The position numbers and the translations under genes are program-made. Positions 47,430 to 56,778 of a stretch of 64,000 nucleotides of DNA are shown here, in pieces. The DNA lies in contig NZ_CP132339.1 in the NCBI RefSeq assembly GCF_030944405.1, forward strand, positions 3,720,001 to 3,784,000, given 5' to 3'. How positions within the stretch are numbered: position 1 is the first letter of the stretch; every line of letters begins with the position of its first letter. Origin of the DNA: Janthinobacterium sp. J1-1. GTDB lineage: Bacteria > Pseudomonadota > Gammaproteobacteria > Burkholderiales > Burkholderiaceae_D. Under the pieces are notes generated by a model, which ran no database searches, was not told the DNA's origin, and saw nothing but the letters and a program-made list of their open reading frames with translations.

Positions 47430-49766
47430 ATGAAATTACATTCTGCTCGTATTGCCTTGCCTTCCTTTCGCCGCAGCCTGATCGGCGCCGCCGTCCTGGC
47501 ACTCTGCTCCGGCCATGCGCTCGCTGTCGCTCCGTTCGTTGTCAAGGACATCCGGGTCGAAGGGATCCAGCGCACCGAAGCGGGCACCGTGTTTGCATAC
47601 CTGCCGGTCAAAGTCGGCGAAACCTTCACCGACGAGAAAAGTATCGCCGCCATCAAGGCCCTGTACGCCACGAGCATGTTCAAGGATGTGCGCCTGGAAG
47701 CCGACGGCGATGTGCTGGTGGTGCTGGTCGAGGAGCGTCCGGCGATTGCGGCGGTGGAGTTCACGGGCACCAAGGAATTTGAAAAAGACGTGCTGGTCAA
47801 GGCATTGAAGGAAATCGGCGTCGGCGAGGCGAAGATTTTCGACAAGGCCTCGGTCGACCGCGCCGAACAGGAACTCAAGCGCCAGTATCTGTCGCACGGC
47901 CTGTATGGCGTGAAGATCACCACCACCGTCACGCCGATCGAGCGCAACCGCGTCAACGTGGTGTTCGCCGTCGACGAGGGCGACGTGGCCCGCATCAAGC
48001 AGATCAATATCGTCGGCAACAAGGCCTTTAGCGACAAGGAACTGCGCGAACAGCTGGCCCTGAACACGGGCGGCTGGTTCAGCTGGTACACCAAGGCCGA
48101 CCAGTATTCGAAGACCAAGCTGACCGGCGACATCGAGTCGCTCAAGTCCTACTACCTGGACCGCGGCTATATCGAGATGCAGGTCGACTCGACGCAAGTG
48201 TCGATCACGCCCGATAAAAAAGACATCTACCTGACCATCAATATCACCGAAGGCGAGAAGTACACCGTCACCGGCAGCAAGTTCGAAGGCGAGATGTTCG
48301 GCCGCGAAGAAGAACTGAAAGCGCTGAACCTGATGCGCGAAGGCCAGATCTATTCGGGCGCGCGCCTGACGGCCACCAACAAGCGCATCCAGGACCGCCT
48401 GGCCACCTTCGGCTACGCGTTTGCCAACGTCAACGCCAATCCGGAAATCAACCGCGACAAGCATGAAGTGGGCTTCACCTTCTTCATCGATCCGGGCAAG
48501 CGCGTCTACGTGCGCCACATGAATATCGCCGGCAATACCACCACCCGCGACGAAGTGATCCGCCGCGAATTCCGCCAGTTCGAATCGTCCTGGTACGACA
48601 GCAACAAGATCAAGCTGTCGCGTGACCGTGTCGACCGCCTCGGCTACTTCAAGGACGTGACCATCGATACGCCGGAAGCGCAGGGCACGTCCGACCAGGT
48701 CGACGTCAACGTGACGGTGGTGGAAAAACCGACCGGTAACTTCCTGATCGGCGGCGCGTTCTCGCAATCGGAAAAATTCACCCTGTCGGCATCGATTTCG
48801 CAGGCCAACTTTGCCGGTAGCGGCAACACGGTCGGCATCGAACTCAATACCAGTCATTACAGCCGCACCATCGCGTTCTCGCAGACCAATCCGTACTACA
48901 CGGATGACGGCATTTCGCGCAGCTTCGAAATCTACCTGCGCACCACCGAACCGCCGGCGCTGAACATCGGCAGCTACAAGATCAAGCAGACCGGTGGCCG
49001 CGTCAGCTACGGCGTGCCGTTCTCGGAAGTCGACACCATCTTCTTCGGTATCGGCGCCGAGCGCTCGCAGATCGAAACCGACTCGACCAGCCCGCTGCGC
49101 TTCCGTCAGTATGTGATCGACAATGGCGGCCCGTCGGACGGCATCGGTTCGGCTACCACCAACTCGATCCCGCTGACGGCGGCCTGGCAGCGCGACAGCC
49201 GCGACAGCGCATTGACGCCGTCGATCGGCCGCTACCAGCGCGTCAACCTGGAGGCCGACCTGATCGGCGACCAGAAATACTTCCGCGCCATTTATGAGCA
49301 CCAGTATTTCCGTCCGCTGTTCAGCAAGGTCACGCTGGCACTGAAGGGCGAGCTTGATTACGGCCACGGCATCGGCAACCACGTGTACCCGGTCTTCAAG
49401 AACTTCTACGGCGGCGGCATCGGTTCGGTGCGCGGCTACCTGAGCTCGTCGCTGGGTGCGGTCGAACCGAGCACCAACGATGCCGTGGGCGGTGCCTCGC
49501 GCCTGATCGCCAACGCCGAATTGCAGATGCCATTCCCCGGTTCGGGCAATGACCGCAGCTTGCGCTGGTTCGGTTTCCTTGACGGCGGGCAGGTTTACCA
49601 GGAAGGCGAAAAGATGCGCATCTCGCAATTGCGCTATTCTGCCGGTCTGGGGATCAGCTGGATTTCACCGGTCGGCCCGCTCAAGCTGAGCTACGCCAAG
49701 CCGTTGAATGCCAAGCCGACCGACCGCCTGGAGCGTTTCCAGTTCCAGATGGGTACCGGTTTCTGA
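47430..49766 (+). CDS. bamA: Outer membrane protein assembly factor BamA
   Basis: 778-residue Omp85 protein that inserts beta-barrels. A signal peptide ends at about residue 32 (LCSGHALA). Five POTRA repeats follow (first: VKDIRVEGIQRTEAGTVFAY) and a C-terminal 16-strand barrel with the conserved VRGY motif (GSVRGYLSSSLG). It ends in an aromatic residue (QFQMGTGF). Followed after 49 nt by skp. Confidence 0.98.
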   Translation: MKLHSARIALPSFRRSLIGAAVLALCSGHALAVAPFVVKDIRVEGIQRTEAGTVFAYLPVKVGETFTDEKSIAAIKALYATSMFKDVRLEADGDVLVVLVEERPAIAAVEFTGTKEFEKDVLVKALKEIGVGEAKIFDKASVDRAEQELKRQYLSHGLYGVKITTTVTPIERNRVNVVFAVDEGDVARIKQINIVGNKAFSDKELREQLALNTGGWFSWYTKADQYSKTKLTGDIESLKSYYLDRGYIEMQVDSTQVSITPDKKDIYLTINITEGEKYTVTGSKFEGEMFGREEELKALNLMREGQIYSGARLTATNKRIQDRLATFGYAFANVNANPEINRDKHEVGFTFFIDPGKRVYVRHMNIAGNTTTRDEVIRREFRQFESSWYDSNKIKLSRDRVDRLGYFKDVTIDTPEAQGTSDQVDVNVTVVEKPTGNFLIGGAFSQSEKFTLSASISQANFAGSGNTVGIELNTSHYSRTIAFSQTNPYYTDDGISRSFEIYLRTTEPPALNIGSYKIKQTGGRVSYGVPFSEVDTIFFGIGAERSQIETDSTSPLRFRQYVIDNGGPSDGIGSATTNSIPLTAAWQRDSRDSALTPSIGRYQRVNLEADLIGDQKYFRAIYEHQYFRPLFSKVTLALKGELDYGHGIGNHVYPVFKNFYGGGIGSVRGYLSSSLGAVEPSTNDAVGGASRLIANAELQMPFPGSGNDRSLRWFGFLDGGQVYQEGEKMRISQLRYSAGLGISWISPVGPLKLSYAKPLNAKPTDRLERFQFQMGTGF

Positions 49767-49815
49767 CCGGCATCCGCATGGGGCGCCAGCTTACACATTT
49801 TGACCATGGAGTATC

Positions 49816-50334
49816 ATGAATACCGCATCCGCCACCCTGCCCAAGTCTCTTGCCGCAATCGCATTGTGCTGGAGTTCGCTGTTGCCGGTGCACGCACTGG
49901 CCCAGGAATCGAAGATCGCCTGGATCAGCAGCGAACGTATTTATAACGAGTCGAAACTGGCGAAACTGGCCAGCGCCAAGCTGGCCGAAGAGTTCCGCTC
50001 GCGCGAAAAAGCGGTGCAGGAGCTGGGCGCCCGCTTCAAGGTGGCCAATGAAGCGCTCGAGCGCGACATGCCGACCCTGAGCGAGGCCGACCGAGCCAAG
50101 CGCCAGCGCGAATTTTTCGAGCTGGACAAGGAGCTGCAGCGCCGCCAGCGCGAGTTCCGCGAGGACCTGAACCAGCGCACCAACGAAGAGCGCAGCGCCA
50201 TCGCGGAAAAAGCCAATACCATCATCCAGCAGATGGCGCATGTCGAAGGCTATGACATCGTGCTGCAGGAAGCCCTGTGGGCCAGCCCGCGCATTGACAT
50301 TACCGACAAGGTACTCAAGGCGCTGGACAAATAA
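49816..50334 (+). CDS. skp: Periplasmic chaperone Skp/OmpH
   Basis: 172-residue exported protein. Signal peptide to about residue 30 (LLPVHALA), then KIAWISSERIYNESKLAK and a long charged coiled coil (residues about 60-135, EEFRSREKAVQELGARFKVA) typical of the trimeric jellyfish-shaped Skp. It delivers unfolded outer-membrane proteins to BamA, encoded just upstream. Confidence 0.95.
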   Translation: MNTASATLPKSLAAIALCWSSLLPVHALAQESKIAWISSERIYNESKLAKLASAKLAEEFRSREKAVQELGARFKVANEALERDMPTLSEADRAKRQREFFELDKELQRRQREFREDLNQRTNEERSAIAEKANTIIQQMAHVEGYDIVLQEALWASPRIDITDKVLKALDK

Positions 50335-50346
50335 TAGAACGGTTTT

Positions 50347-50479
50347 ACGCCTGACATTGCCGTAGCGAGCGGATGTGAGTTGTGGTTGAGACGCGGAGCT
50401 GTGCGCATGCACGGGGCCGCCCGAGGCAGTGAGCATCGGAGACCGCAAACCGCGCCGCGCAGTAGGCAATGGCAGGCGT
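50347..50479 (+). ncRNA. Structured RNA-like element, copy B (skp-lpxD gap)
   Basis: 133-nt element closed by ACGCCTG-A-CATTGCC / GGCAATG-G-CAGGCGT. Internal blocks match copy A at 42388-42503: GTAGCGAGCGGA, a stem GTGGTT / GACCGC equivalent to the one in A, TTGAGACGCGG, a variable hairpin (TGTGC-GCAT-GCACG), GTGAGCATCG and CGCGCAGTAGG. The closing T-rich flank (GTTTTTATAGG) could give it terminator activity. It ends 19 nt before lpxD. Confidence 0.7.
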
Positions 50480-50498
50480 TTTTATAGGGGTTTTATAG

Positions 50499-51554
50499 AT
50501 GGGCACTCGACTAGGTGAATTGGTCGAACGCTTCGGTGGACAACTGGCGGGCGATGCCAACCTGGAAGTGACAGGCATCGCACCGCTGGCCGACGCCGGC
50601 GCTTCGCACATCAGCTTTCTCAGCAATAGCAAATTCCGCGCGCAGGCCGCCAGCAGTGGCGCCGCGGCGCTGATACTCACGCCGGCCGATGACGCGCTGA
50701 TCAACGGCGACTACGCCGGCGCGCGCATCGTCACACCGAATCCTTACGTGTATTTCGCCCGCGCGGCGCAGTTTTTCGCCGCCCTGACCGAGGTCAAGGC
50801 GCCGCTGGGCGTCCATGCCAGCGCCATCGTCGACGCCTCCGCACAGATCGATCCGACCGCTTCCATCGGCGCGCGCGCCGTGATCGAAGCGGGCGCGGTG
50901 ATTGGCCCCGGCTGCGTGATCGGTCCTGGCTGCGTGATCGGCCGTGACGCCGTCATCGGCGCCGGCACCCGGTTGTTCGCCAACGTCACCTTCCATGCGG
51001 ACTGCGTGATCGGCGCGCGCGGCATCATCCATTCGGGCGCCGTGATCGGCACCGACGGCTTCGGCTTTGCCAACGAAGCCGGCGTGTATATCAAGATCCC
51101 GCAAACGGGCAGGGTGGTGATCGGCGACGATGTCGATATCGGCGCCAATACCACCATCGACCGTGGCGCGCTGGCCGACACGATTATCGAAGACGGCGTC
51201 AAGCTGGACAACCAGATCCAGATCGGCCACAACTGCCATATCGGTGCGCACACCGCCATGGCTGGCTGCGTCGGTGTGGCCGGCAGCGCCGTGATCGGCA
51301 AGTACTGCACCTTCGGCGGCGCCGCCATGGTGCTGGGCCACCTGACGATCGCCGACCGGGTTCACGTGGGCTCGGGCAGCATGGTCTCGCGCTCGATCGC
51401 GGAACCCGGCCAGTACACCGGCTTTTACCCGCTGGCGAAAAACGCCGACTGGGAAAAAAGCGCGGCCATCGTGCGCAATCTCACCAGCATGCGCGAGAAG
51501 ATCCGCGCGCTGGAAAAAACCATTAAAACACTGACCAAGCAAGACGAAAAATGA
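50499..51554 (+). CDS. lpxD: UDP-3-O-(3-hydroxyacyl)glucosamine N-acyltransferase
   Basis: 351-residue lipid A enzyme. N-terminal uridine-binding domain ([20 protein letters not shown]), then a left-handed beta helix of hexapeptide repeats ([17 protein letters not shown] and many more) and the catalytic His in [16 protein letters not shown] (about residues 246-250). A C-terminal helix (about residues 330-350) closes the trimer. It overlaps fabZ by 4 nt. Confidence 0.98.
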   Translation: MGTRLGELVERFGGQLAGDANLEVTGIAPLADAGASHISFLSNSKFRAQAASSGAAALILTPADDALINGDYAGARIVTPNPYVYFARAAQFFAALTEVKAPLGVHASAIVDASAQIDPTASIGARAVIEAGAVIGPGCVIGPGCVIGRDAVIGAGTRLFANVTFHADCVIGARGIIHSGAVIGTDGFGFANEAGVYIKIPQTGRVVIGDDVDIGANTTIDRGALADTIIEDGVKLDNQIQIGHNCHIGAHTAMAGCVGVAGSAVIGKYCTFGGAAMVLGHLTIADRVHVGSGSMVSRSIAEPGQYTGFYPLAKNADWEKSAAIVRNLTSMREKIRALEKTIKTLTKQDEK

Positions 51555-52036
51555 CGACTACTGAAAACAAGACCCTCGACATCCTGGCCATCAAATCGCT
51601 GCTGCCGCACCGCTATCCGCTGCTGCTGGTGGACCGCGTGCTGACCTGGGAATCGGGCAAGACCATCACCGCCATCAAGAACGTGACCGTCAACGAAGAA
51701 TTCTTCCAGGGCCACTTCCCGCACAAGCCGGTGATGCCGGGCGTCCTGATGATCGAAGCGCTGGCGCAAACGGCCGCCTTGCTGTCGTTCCTGACGATGG
51801 GCGTCAAGCCCGATGAGAATTCGGTGGTGTATTTCGTCGGCATCGACAACGCGCGCTTCAAGCGTCCGGTGGAGCCGGGCGACCAGCTGAAGATGGACGT
51901 CGAAATCCTGCGCGTGTCGCGCGGTATCTGGAAATACAAGGCGGTCGGCACGGTCGACGGCAAGGTCGCGCTGGAAGCGGAACTGATGTGCACCATCCGC
52001 AGTTCGCAGGACGCGAGCCAGCCAGCGGGGCAGTAA
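51551..52036 (+). CDS. fabZ: (3R)-hydroxyacyl-ACP dehydratase FabZ
   Basis: 161-residue hot-dog-fold dehydratase of fatty acid elongation. Active-site His and Glu appear in [35 protein letters not shown] marks the N-terminus. It draws on the same hydroxyacyl-ACP pool as LpxA/LpxD, explaining its place here. Confidence 0.98.
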   Translation: MTTTENKTLDILAIKSLLPHRYPLLLVDRVLTWESGKTITAIKNVTVNEEFFQGHFPHKPVMPGVLMIEALAQTAALLSFLTMGVKPDENSVVYFVGIDNARFKRPVEPGDQLKMDVEILRVSRGIWKYKAVGTVDGKVALEAELMCTIRSSQDASQPAGQ

Positions 52037-52037
52037 T

Positions 52038-52829
52038 ATGGGGTCCATTCACTCCACCGCGGTGATCGACCCGAAGGCCGAGCTCGACAGCTCGGTCGAA
52101 GTGGGTCCGTACACCATCATCGGCCCTGATGTGCGCATCGGCGCCGGCACCAGGGTCGGTCCGCATGTGGTGATCGAGGGTCATACCACCATCGGCGCGG
52201 ACAATCATCTGTTCCAGTTTTCCTCGATCGGCGCACAGCCACAGGATAAAAAATGGGCGGGCGAGGCGACCCGCCTGGAAATTGGCGACCGCAACACCAT
52301 CCGCGAATTCTGCACCTTCAACACCGGCACGGTGCAGGGCGGCGGCGTGACGCGCCTGGGCAATGACAACTGGATCTCGGCCTATGTGCACCTGGCGCAC
52401 GACTGCCAGGTGGGGAGCAACACGATTTTCTCCAACAATGCCCAGCTGGCGGGCCACGTGGAGATCGGCGACTGGGTCATCATGAGCGGTTTTGCCAACG
52501 TCCACCAGTTCTGCAAGATCGGCGCGCACGCCTTTGTCGGCATGAGCACCAGCCTGACCCAGGACGTGCCGCCATTCGTGCTGTTGAACGGCAATCCGGC
52601 GGCGGCGCACGGCGTCAATATCGAAGGCCTCAAGCGCCGCGGCTTCACGCGCGAGCAGATCAACGGCATCCGCACCGCCTATAAACTGATCTACCGCTCG
52701 GGCCTGACGCTGGAAGAATCGAAGGCGGCGCTGTTCGAAGAAGAGCAGGGTTCCGCGCCGGAAGTGGCAGAACATATCCGCGCCATGCGCGAATTTTTAG
52801 GCGTGGCCTCGCGTGGCATCGTCCGATAA
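52038..52829 (+). CDS. lpxA: UDP-N-acetylglucosamine O-acyltransferase
   Basis: 263-residue first enzyme of lipid A synthesis. Hexapeptide-repeat beta helix (VGPYTIIGPDVRIGAGTRVG), catalytic His in YVHLAHDCQVGSNTIFSN (about residue 122-126), and a C-terminal helical domain (LKRRGFTREQINGIRTAYKL). It starts 1 nt after the fabZ stop and overlaps lpxB by 17 nt. Confidence 0.98.
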   Translation: MGSIHSTAVIDPKAELDSSVEVGPYTIIGPDVRIGAGTRVGPHVVIEGHTTIGADNHLFQFSSIGAQPQDKKWAGEATRLEIGDRNTIREFCTFNTGTVQGGGVTRLGNDNWISAYVHLAHDCQVGSNTIFSNNAQLAGHVEIGDWVIMSGFANVHQFCKIGAHAFVGMSTSLTQDVPPFVLLNGNPAAAHGVNIEGLKRRGFTREQINGIRTAYKLIYRSGLTLEESKAALFEEEQGSAPEVAEHIRAMREFLGVASRGIVR

Positions 52830-53976
52830 GCTCTCGGTGGCCATGGTGGCCGGCGAGGTGTCGGGCGACCTGCTGGCCAGCCGGCTGCTGTCGGGCCTGG
52901 CGCCGCAGCTGCCCGGCGCGCGCTTTCACGGCATCGGCGGCGAACATATGGCGGCCCAAGGCTTTGTGTCCGACTGGCCGCTGGACAAGCTGACGGTGCG
53001 CGGCCTGTTCGAGATCATTCCCCGCTACCGCGAGATCAAGGGCATCCAGAACGCGCTGCGCGACCAGCTGATCGCCGAGCGCCCGGCAGTGTTCATCGGC
53101 GCCGATTACCCCGGCTTCAACCTGGGGCTGGAACAGCAGCTGAAAGCGGCCGGCATCCCCACCGTGCATTACATCGGGCCGCAGATCTGGGCCTGGCGCG
53201 GCGGGCGCATCAAGAAGATCATCAAGGCGGTCTCGCACATGCTGGTGATCTTTCCGTTCGAGCGAGAGATCTACCGCAAGGCGGGCGTGCCGGTGACCTA
53301 TGTCGGCCATCCGCTGGCCGAAATGATTCCCTTGCAGCCCGATGAAGCGGCCGCGCGCAGAGTGCTTGGCTTGCCGGAAGACGCCAATGTGGTGACCCTG
53401 ATGCCGGGCAGCCGCATGGGCGAACTCAAATACAATACGGTGGCGTTTGTGTCGGCCTGCAAGCTGCTGCTGGCGCGCGACCGTTCGCTGCGCTTTGTCG
53501 CGCCGATGGCCGGCGAAAAGCAGCGCCAGTATTTCCTGCAACTGGTCAAGGAAGCCGGCTTGCAGGAGGTCGAGATCCTGCTGACGGACGGCGGCTCGCA
53601 CACGGCCATCTGCGCCGCCGACGCGGTGCTGGTGGCGTCTGGCACGGCCTCGCTGGAAGTGGCGCTGTACAAAAAGCCGATGGTGATCGCCTATAAAATG
53701 ATGCGCGCCTCGTGGGAAATCATGCGCCACATGGGCTACCAGCCGTGGATCGGCCTGCCCAATATCCTGGCGCGCGACTACCTGGTGCCGGAACTGCTGC
53801 AGAACGCCGCCAGCCCCGAAGCGCTGGCCGAGGCCGTGTGGCGGCAGCTGAGCGACATCCCCGGCCGCTTGCGCCTGGTGCAGCGCTTTACCGACATGCA
53901 CCACAGCCTGCTGCGGGACAGCGCGCGCGACAGCGCCAACGCGGTGATGCAGGTGATCGCCGCCAACAAGAAGTAA
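52813..53976 (+). CDS. lpxB: Lipid-A-disaccharide synthase
   Basis: 387-residue glycosyltransferase joining UDP-diacylglucosamine and lipid X. Motifs: AMVAGEVSGDLLASRLL, IGADYPGFNLGLEQQLKAAG, YIGPQIWAWRGGRIKKI, YVGHPLAEMIP, LMPGSRMGELKYN and ASGTASLEVALYKKPMV. Starts at a GTG inside the end of lpxA; an ATG at codon 11 is a less likely alternative. Confidence 0.97.
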   Translation: MASSDKLSVAMVAGEVSGDLLASRLLSGLAPQLPGARFHGIGGEHMAAQGFVSDWPLDKLTVRGLFEIIPRYREIKGIQNALRDQLIAERPAVFIGADYPGFNLGLEQQLKAAGIPTVHYIGPQIWAWRGGRIKKIIKAVSHMLVIFPFEREIYRKAGVPVTYVGHPLAEMIPLQPDEAAARRVLGLPEDANVVTLMPGSRMGELKYNTVAFVSACKLLLARDRSLRFVAPMAGEKQRQYFLQLVKEAGLQEVEILLTDGGSHTAICAADAVLVASGTASLEVALYKKPMVIAYKMMRASWEIMRHMGYQPWIGLPNILARDYLVPELLQNAASPEALAEAVWRQLSDIPGRLRLVQRFTDMHHSLLRDSARDSANAVMQVIAANKK

Positions 53977-53992
53977 CTGAAAAAGATTCAAC

Positions 53993-54631
53993 GTGAAAAA
54001 TAGCTATCCCGGCCTGTTTGACGACTTGCCATTCTCTCTGGACGAAATCATCTGCGGCGTCGACGAGGCAGGGCGCGGCCCGCTCGCCGGCCCGGTCTTC
54101 GCCGCCGCCGTGATCCTCGACCCGAACCAGCCCATCGACGGCTTGCGCGACTCGAAAAAGCTCTCCGAAGCCAAACGCGACCTGCTGGCGCCGCAGATCC
54201 GCGCCAGGGCGCTGGCCTGGGCGATTGCCGAAGCGTCGGAAGAAGAAATCGACCGCCTGAACATTTTGCAGGCGTCGATGCTGGCCATGCGCCGCGCCGT
54301 CGAAGCACTGGCGACCGTGCCGACCCTGGCCCTGATCGACGGCAACCGCTGCCCGGTCATGCCGATCCGCGGCATGGCCATCATCGGTGGCGACGATAAG
54401 GTCGACTCGATCTCGGCCGCCTCGATCCTGGCCAAGACGGCCCGTGACGCGGCGCTGGTGCGGCTGCATGCGCAGTATCCTGAATACTGCTTCGACCAGC
54501 ACAAGGGCTATGGCACCAAATTGCACATCGAACGCCTGCATCTGCATGGCGCCTCGCCGGTGCACCGCCGCTCGTTTGCGCCGGTGCGCAATGTGATCGC
54601 ACTGTTCGGCGGCCAGGAGCTGGCCGCATGA
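53993..54631 (+). CDS. rnhB: Ribonuclease HII
   Basis: 212-residue enzyme removing ribonucleotides from DNA. Catalytic motifs: [18 protein letters not shown] (Asp-Glu), [30 protein letters not shown] and [17 protein letters not shown]. Starts at GTG, 16 nt after lpxB, and overlaps the next gene by 4 nt. Confidence 0.97.
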   Translation: MKNSYPGLFDDLPFSLDEIICGVDEAGRGPLAGPVFAAAVILDPNQPIDGLRDSKKLSEAKRDLLAPQIRARALAWAIAEASEEEIDRLNILQASMLAMRRAVEALATVPTLALIDGNRCPVMPIRGMAIIGGDDKVDSISAASILAKTARDAALVRLHAQYPEYCFDQHKGYGTKLHIERLHLHGASPVHRRSFAPVRNVIALFGGQELAA

Positions 54632-55413
54632 AGACCATCACCTCGCGCGACAACGCGCAATACAAGGATCTGTTGAAACTGGCTGGCAGCTCGCAGGCGC
54701 GCCGCAAGTCGGGCCGCACCCTGCTCGACGGCGTCCATCTGTGCCAGTCCTATTTGCAGCTGCGCGGCCTGCCCGAGCAGTGCATCGTCAGCGAAAGCGC
54801 CTTGCGCAATCCGGAAGTGATGGAGATCGTCGGCCAGCTGGAAAGCCAGCGCGCCCATGTGCTGGGTTTGCCGGACGCGCTGTACAACGCCGTCAGCCAG
54901 GTCGAGCATGGCGTGGGCGTGATGTTTTTGATCGAGACGCCCGAGCGTGCCGTGACGGCGCCGCTGACGGTGTCGGCGGTGCTGCTCGATAACCTGCAGG
55001 ACCCCGGCAATGTCGGCTCGATCCTGCGCAGCGCGGCCGCCGCCGGCATCACGCAGGTGTATTGCAGCGCCGGCACGGCTTTTTGCTGGTCGCCGAAAGT
55101 GCTGCGGGCGGCGATGGGCGCGCACTTCGTGCTCGACATCTTTGAAAACGTCGACCTGGCCGCGCTGGTGTCGAACGCCAAGGTGACCACGCTGGCCACC
55201 AGCGGCTACGCCACAAGGCAGCTGTACGACGTCGACCTGCGCCAGCCGGTCGCCTGGCTGTTCGGCCATGAAGGGCAGGGCGTGGCCGACGACCTGCTGT
55301 CGATGGCGACGCACCAGGTGGTGATCCCGCACCTGGGCCAGATCGAGTCGCTGAACGTGGCCGCCTGCGCCGCCGTCTGCTTCTTCGAGCAGCTGCGTCA
55401 AGGCCAATCCTGA
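54628..55413 (+). CDS. SpoU/TrmH-family RNA 2'-O-methyltransferase
   Basis: 261-residue SAM-dependent methyltransferase. An N-terminal substrate-binding domain ([32 protein letters not shown]) precedes the three SpoU motifs: [33 protein letters not shown] and [18 protein letters not shown]. The SPOUT trefoil knot is therefore complete. Exact RNA target (23S rRNA or tRNA) unknown. Coupled to rnhB through an ATGA overlap. Confidence 0.93.
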   Translation: MKTITSRDNAQYKDLLKLAGSSQARRKSGRTLLDGVHLCQSYLQLRGLPEQCIVSESALRNPEVMEIVGQLESQRAHVLGLPDALYNAVSQVEHGVGVMFLIETPERAVTAPLTVSAVLLDNLQDPGNVGSILRSAAAAGITQVYCSAGTAFCWSPKVLRAAMGAHFVLDIFENVDLAALVSNAKVTTLATSGYATRQLYDVDLRQPVAWLFGHEGQGVADDLLSMATHQVVIPHLGQIESLNVAACAAVCFFEQLRQGQS

Positions 55414-55426
55414 TCGGGCTATCGCC

Positions 55427-56626
55427 ATGTCTTTTCCTCTGCTTGCCGACGGTGCGGTACGTGACGAGGCCTGGTGGCGCCGGGTCGCCACCTTGTATCC
55501 GGCGCCGCCCGATGCCGTCGTCAATCTCGAACACGGCTATTTTGGCGCGATGGCGGCGCCCGTGCAGGCCGCGTTCGAGCAGGCCGTGCGCTACACCAAC
55601 GAGCAGCTGAGTCCCTTCGTGCGCGGCGACTTCACCTTGCGGCACGTCGATCTGCTGCGCGCGCGCATCGCCGCGCTGATCCGCGCCGAACCGCACGAGA
55701 TCCTGCTGACGCGCAGCGGCACCGAATCGATGCAGGTGCTGATCACGCAATACCATGGCCTGGCGCCCGGTGATACCGTGTTGTGGAGCAATCTCGATTA
55801 TCCGGCCATGCGCACCGCCATGCGCTGGCTGGCCCAGCGCCGCGGCGTGATCAGCACGCCAGTGAGGATAGACTTGCCTGTCAGCGACGACGAGATCATC
55901 GCCCGCTACGCGCAAGCCATGCGCGAGGCCACCAGGCCGAAACTGCTGCTGCTGTCACAGGTGACGCCGGCCAACGGCCAGCAGCTGCCGGTGCGCGAGC
56001 TGACCGCGCTGGCGCGTGAACACGGCATCGACGTGCTGCTCGACAGCGCTCATGCGCTGGGACAGGTCGAGGTGGATGTACAGGCCATGGACATCGACTT
56101 TGCCGGTTTCAATCTGCACAAGTGGATAGGCGCGCCGGCGGGGCTTGGTTTCGTCTACATGCGCGCTTCGCAGCTGCACAAGATCGAGCCGCATTTCGGC
56201 GACGGCGATTATCCGCTCGATGATATCCGTTGCCGCCTGCATATGGGCATGCCGCCGATCGGCGCCATCCTGGCCGCACCGGCCGCGCTGGATTTTCATG
56301 AAAGCCTGGGCGGCACGCCAGCCAAGATGGCGCGCCTGGCCTGGCTGCGCAATTACTGGGTCAGCCGCGCCGCGCAGCTGCCCGGCGTGCGCCTGCTGTC
56401 GCCGCCGGATGCGGCAAGGGGCACGGCGCTGGTGGCGTTCGCCGTCGATGGCCTGGACGCCCGCACCCTGCAACAGGCTTTGCTGCAGCGCTTTGGCGTG
56501 TTTACCGTGCAGCGCAATGCCGGCCACATCGACGTGGTGCGCGCCACGGTGGCCATCACCACCACGACAGAGGAACTGGACCGGCTGGTGGCGGCGCTGG
56601 CGGTGCTGGGCGCGGAGGCGGGCTGA
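55427..56626 (+). CDS. PLP-dependent aminotransferase, class V
   Basis: 399-residue fold-type I PLP enzyme resembling isopenicillin-N epimerase and cysteine desulfurase relatives. The N-terminal YFGAMAAPVQAAFEQA, TRSGTESMQVLITQYHGL and DVLLDSAHALGQVEVDV precede the PLP-binding Lys in FNLHKWIGAPAGLGF (about residue 232). Substrate unknown. Starts 13 nt after the methyltransferase stop; its position in this housekeeping unit is not explained. Confidence 0.9.
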   Translation: MSFPLLADGAVRDEAWWRRVATLYPAPPDAVVNLEHGYFGAMAAPVQAAFEQAVRYTNEQLSPFVRGDFTLRHVDLLRARIAALIRAEPHEILLTRSGTESMQVLITQYHGLAPGDTVLWSNLDYPAMRTAMRWLAQRRGVISTPVRIDLPVSDDEIIARYAQAMREATRPKLLLLSQVTPANGQQLPVRELTALAREHGIDVLLDSAHALGQVEVDVQAMDIDFAGFNLHKWIGAPAGLGFVYMRASQLHKIEPHFGDGDYPLDDIRCRLHMGMPPIGAILAAPAALDFHESLGGTPAKMARLAWLRNYWVSRAAQLPGVRLLSPPDAARGTALVAFAVDGLDARTLQQALLQRFGVFTVQRNAGHIDVVRATVAITTTTEELDRLVAALAVLGAEAG

Positions 56627-56760
56627 AACCCCTGGATGCCGTCGATTTGCCTGCCTTGCATGCTTTGCACCTCCTTTCCATCATCTGATAAATCCTCGCT
56701 CCGACAGCCAAATTGTTTATCAACTGACTGTTCATGAGCTAAGATCGCCTTCTCTATTAA

Positions 56761-56766
56761 TATAAT
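56761..56766 (+). promoter_or_regulatory. -10 element before the nitrilase-like gene
   Basis: Perfect TATAAT in an A/T-rich stretch after TCTCTATTAA. No clear -35 sits 17 nt upstream. It would start transcription only 6-7 nt before the GTG at 56779, so either translation is near-leaderless or a later start is used. Confidence 0.5.
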
Positions 56767-56778
56767 GGTCAGTGAGGC

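Noticed and set aside
50880..50960. Tandem short repeats that could suggest a CRISPR or minisatellite
   Set aside because: They encode the hexapeptide repeats of LpxD; no spacer-repeat regularity exists anywhere in the window.
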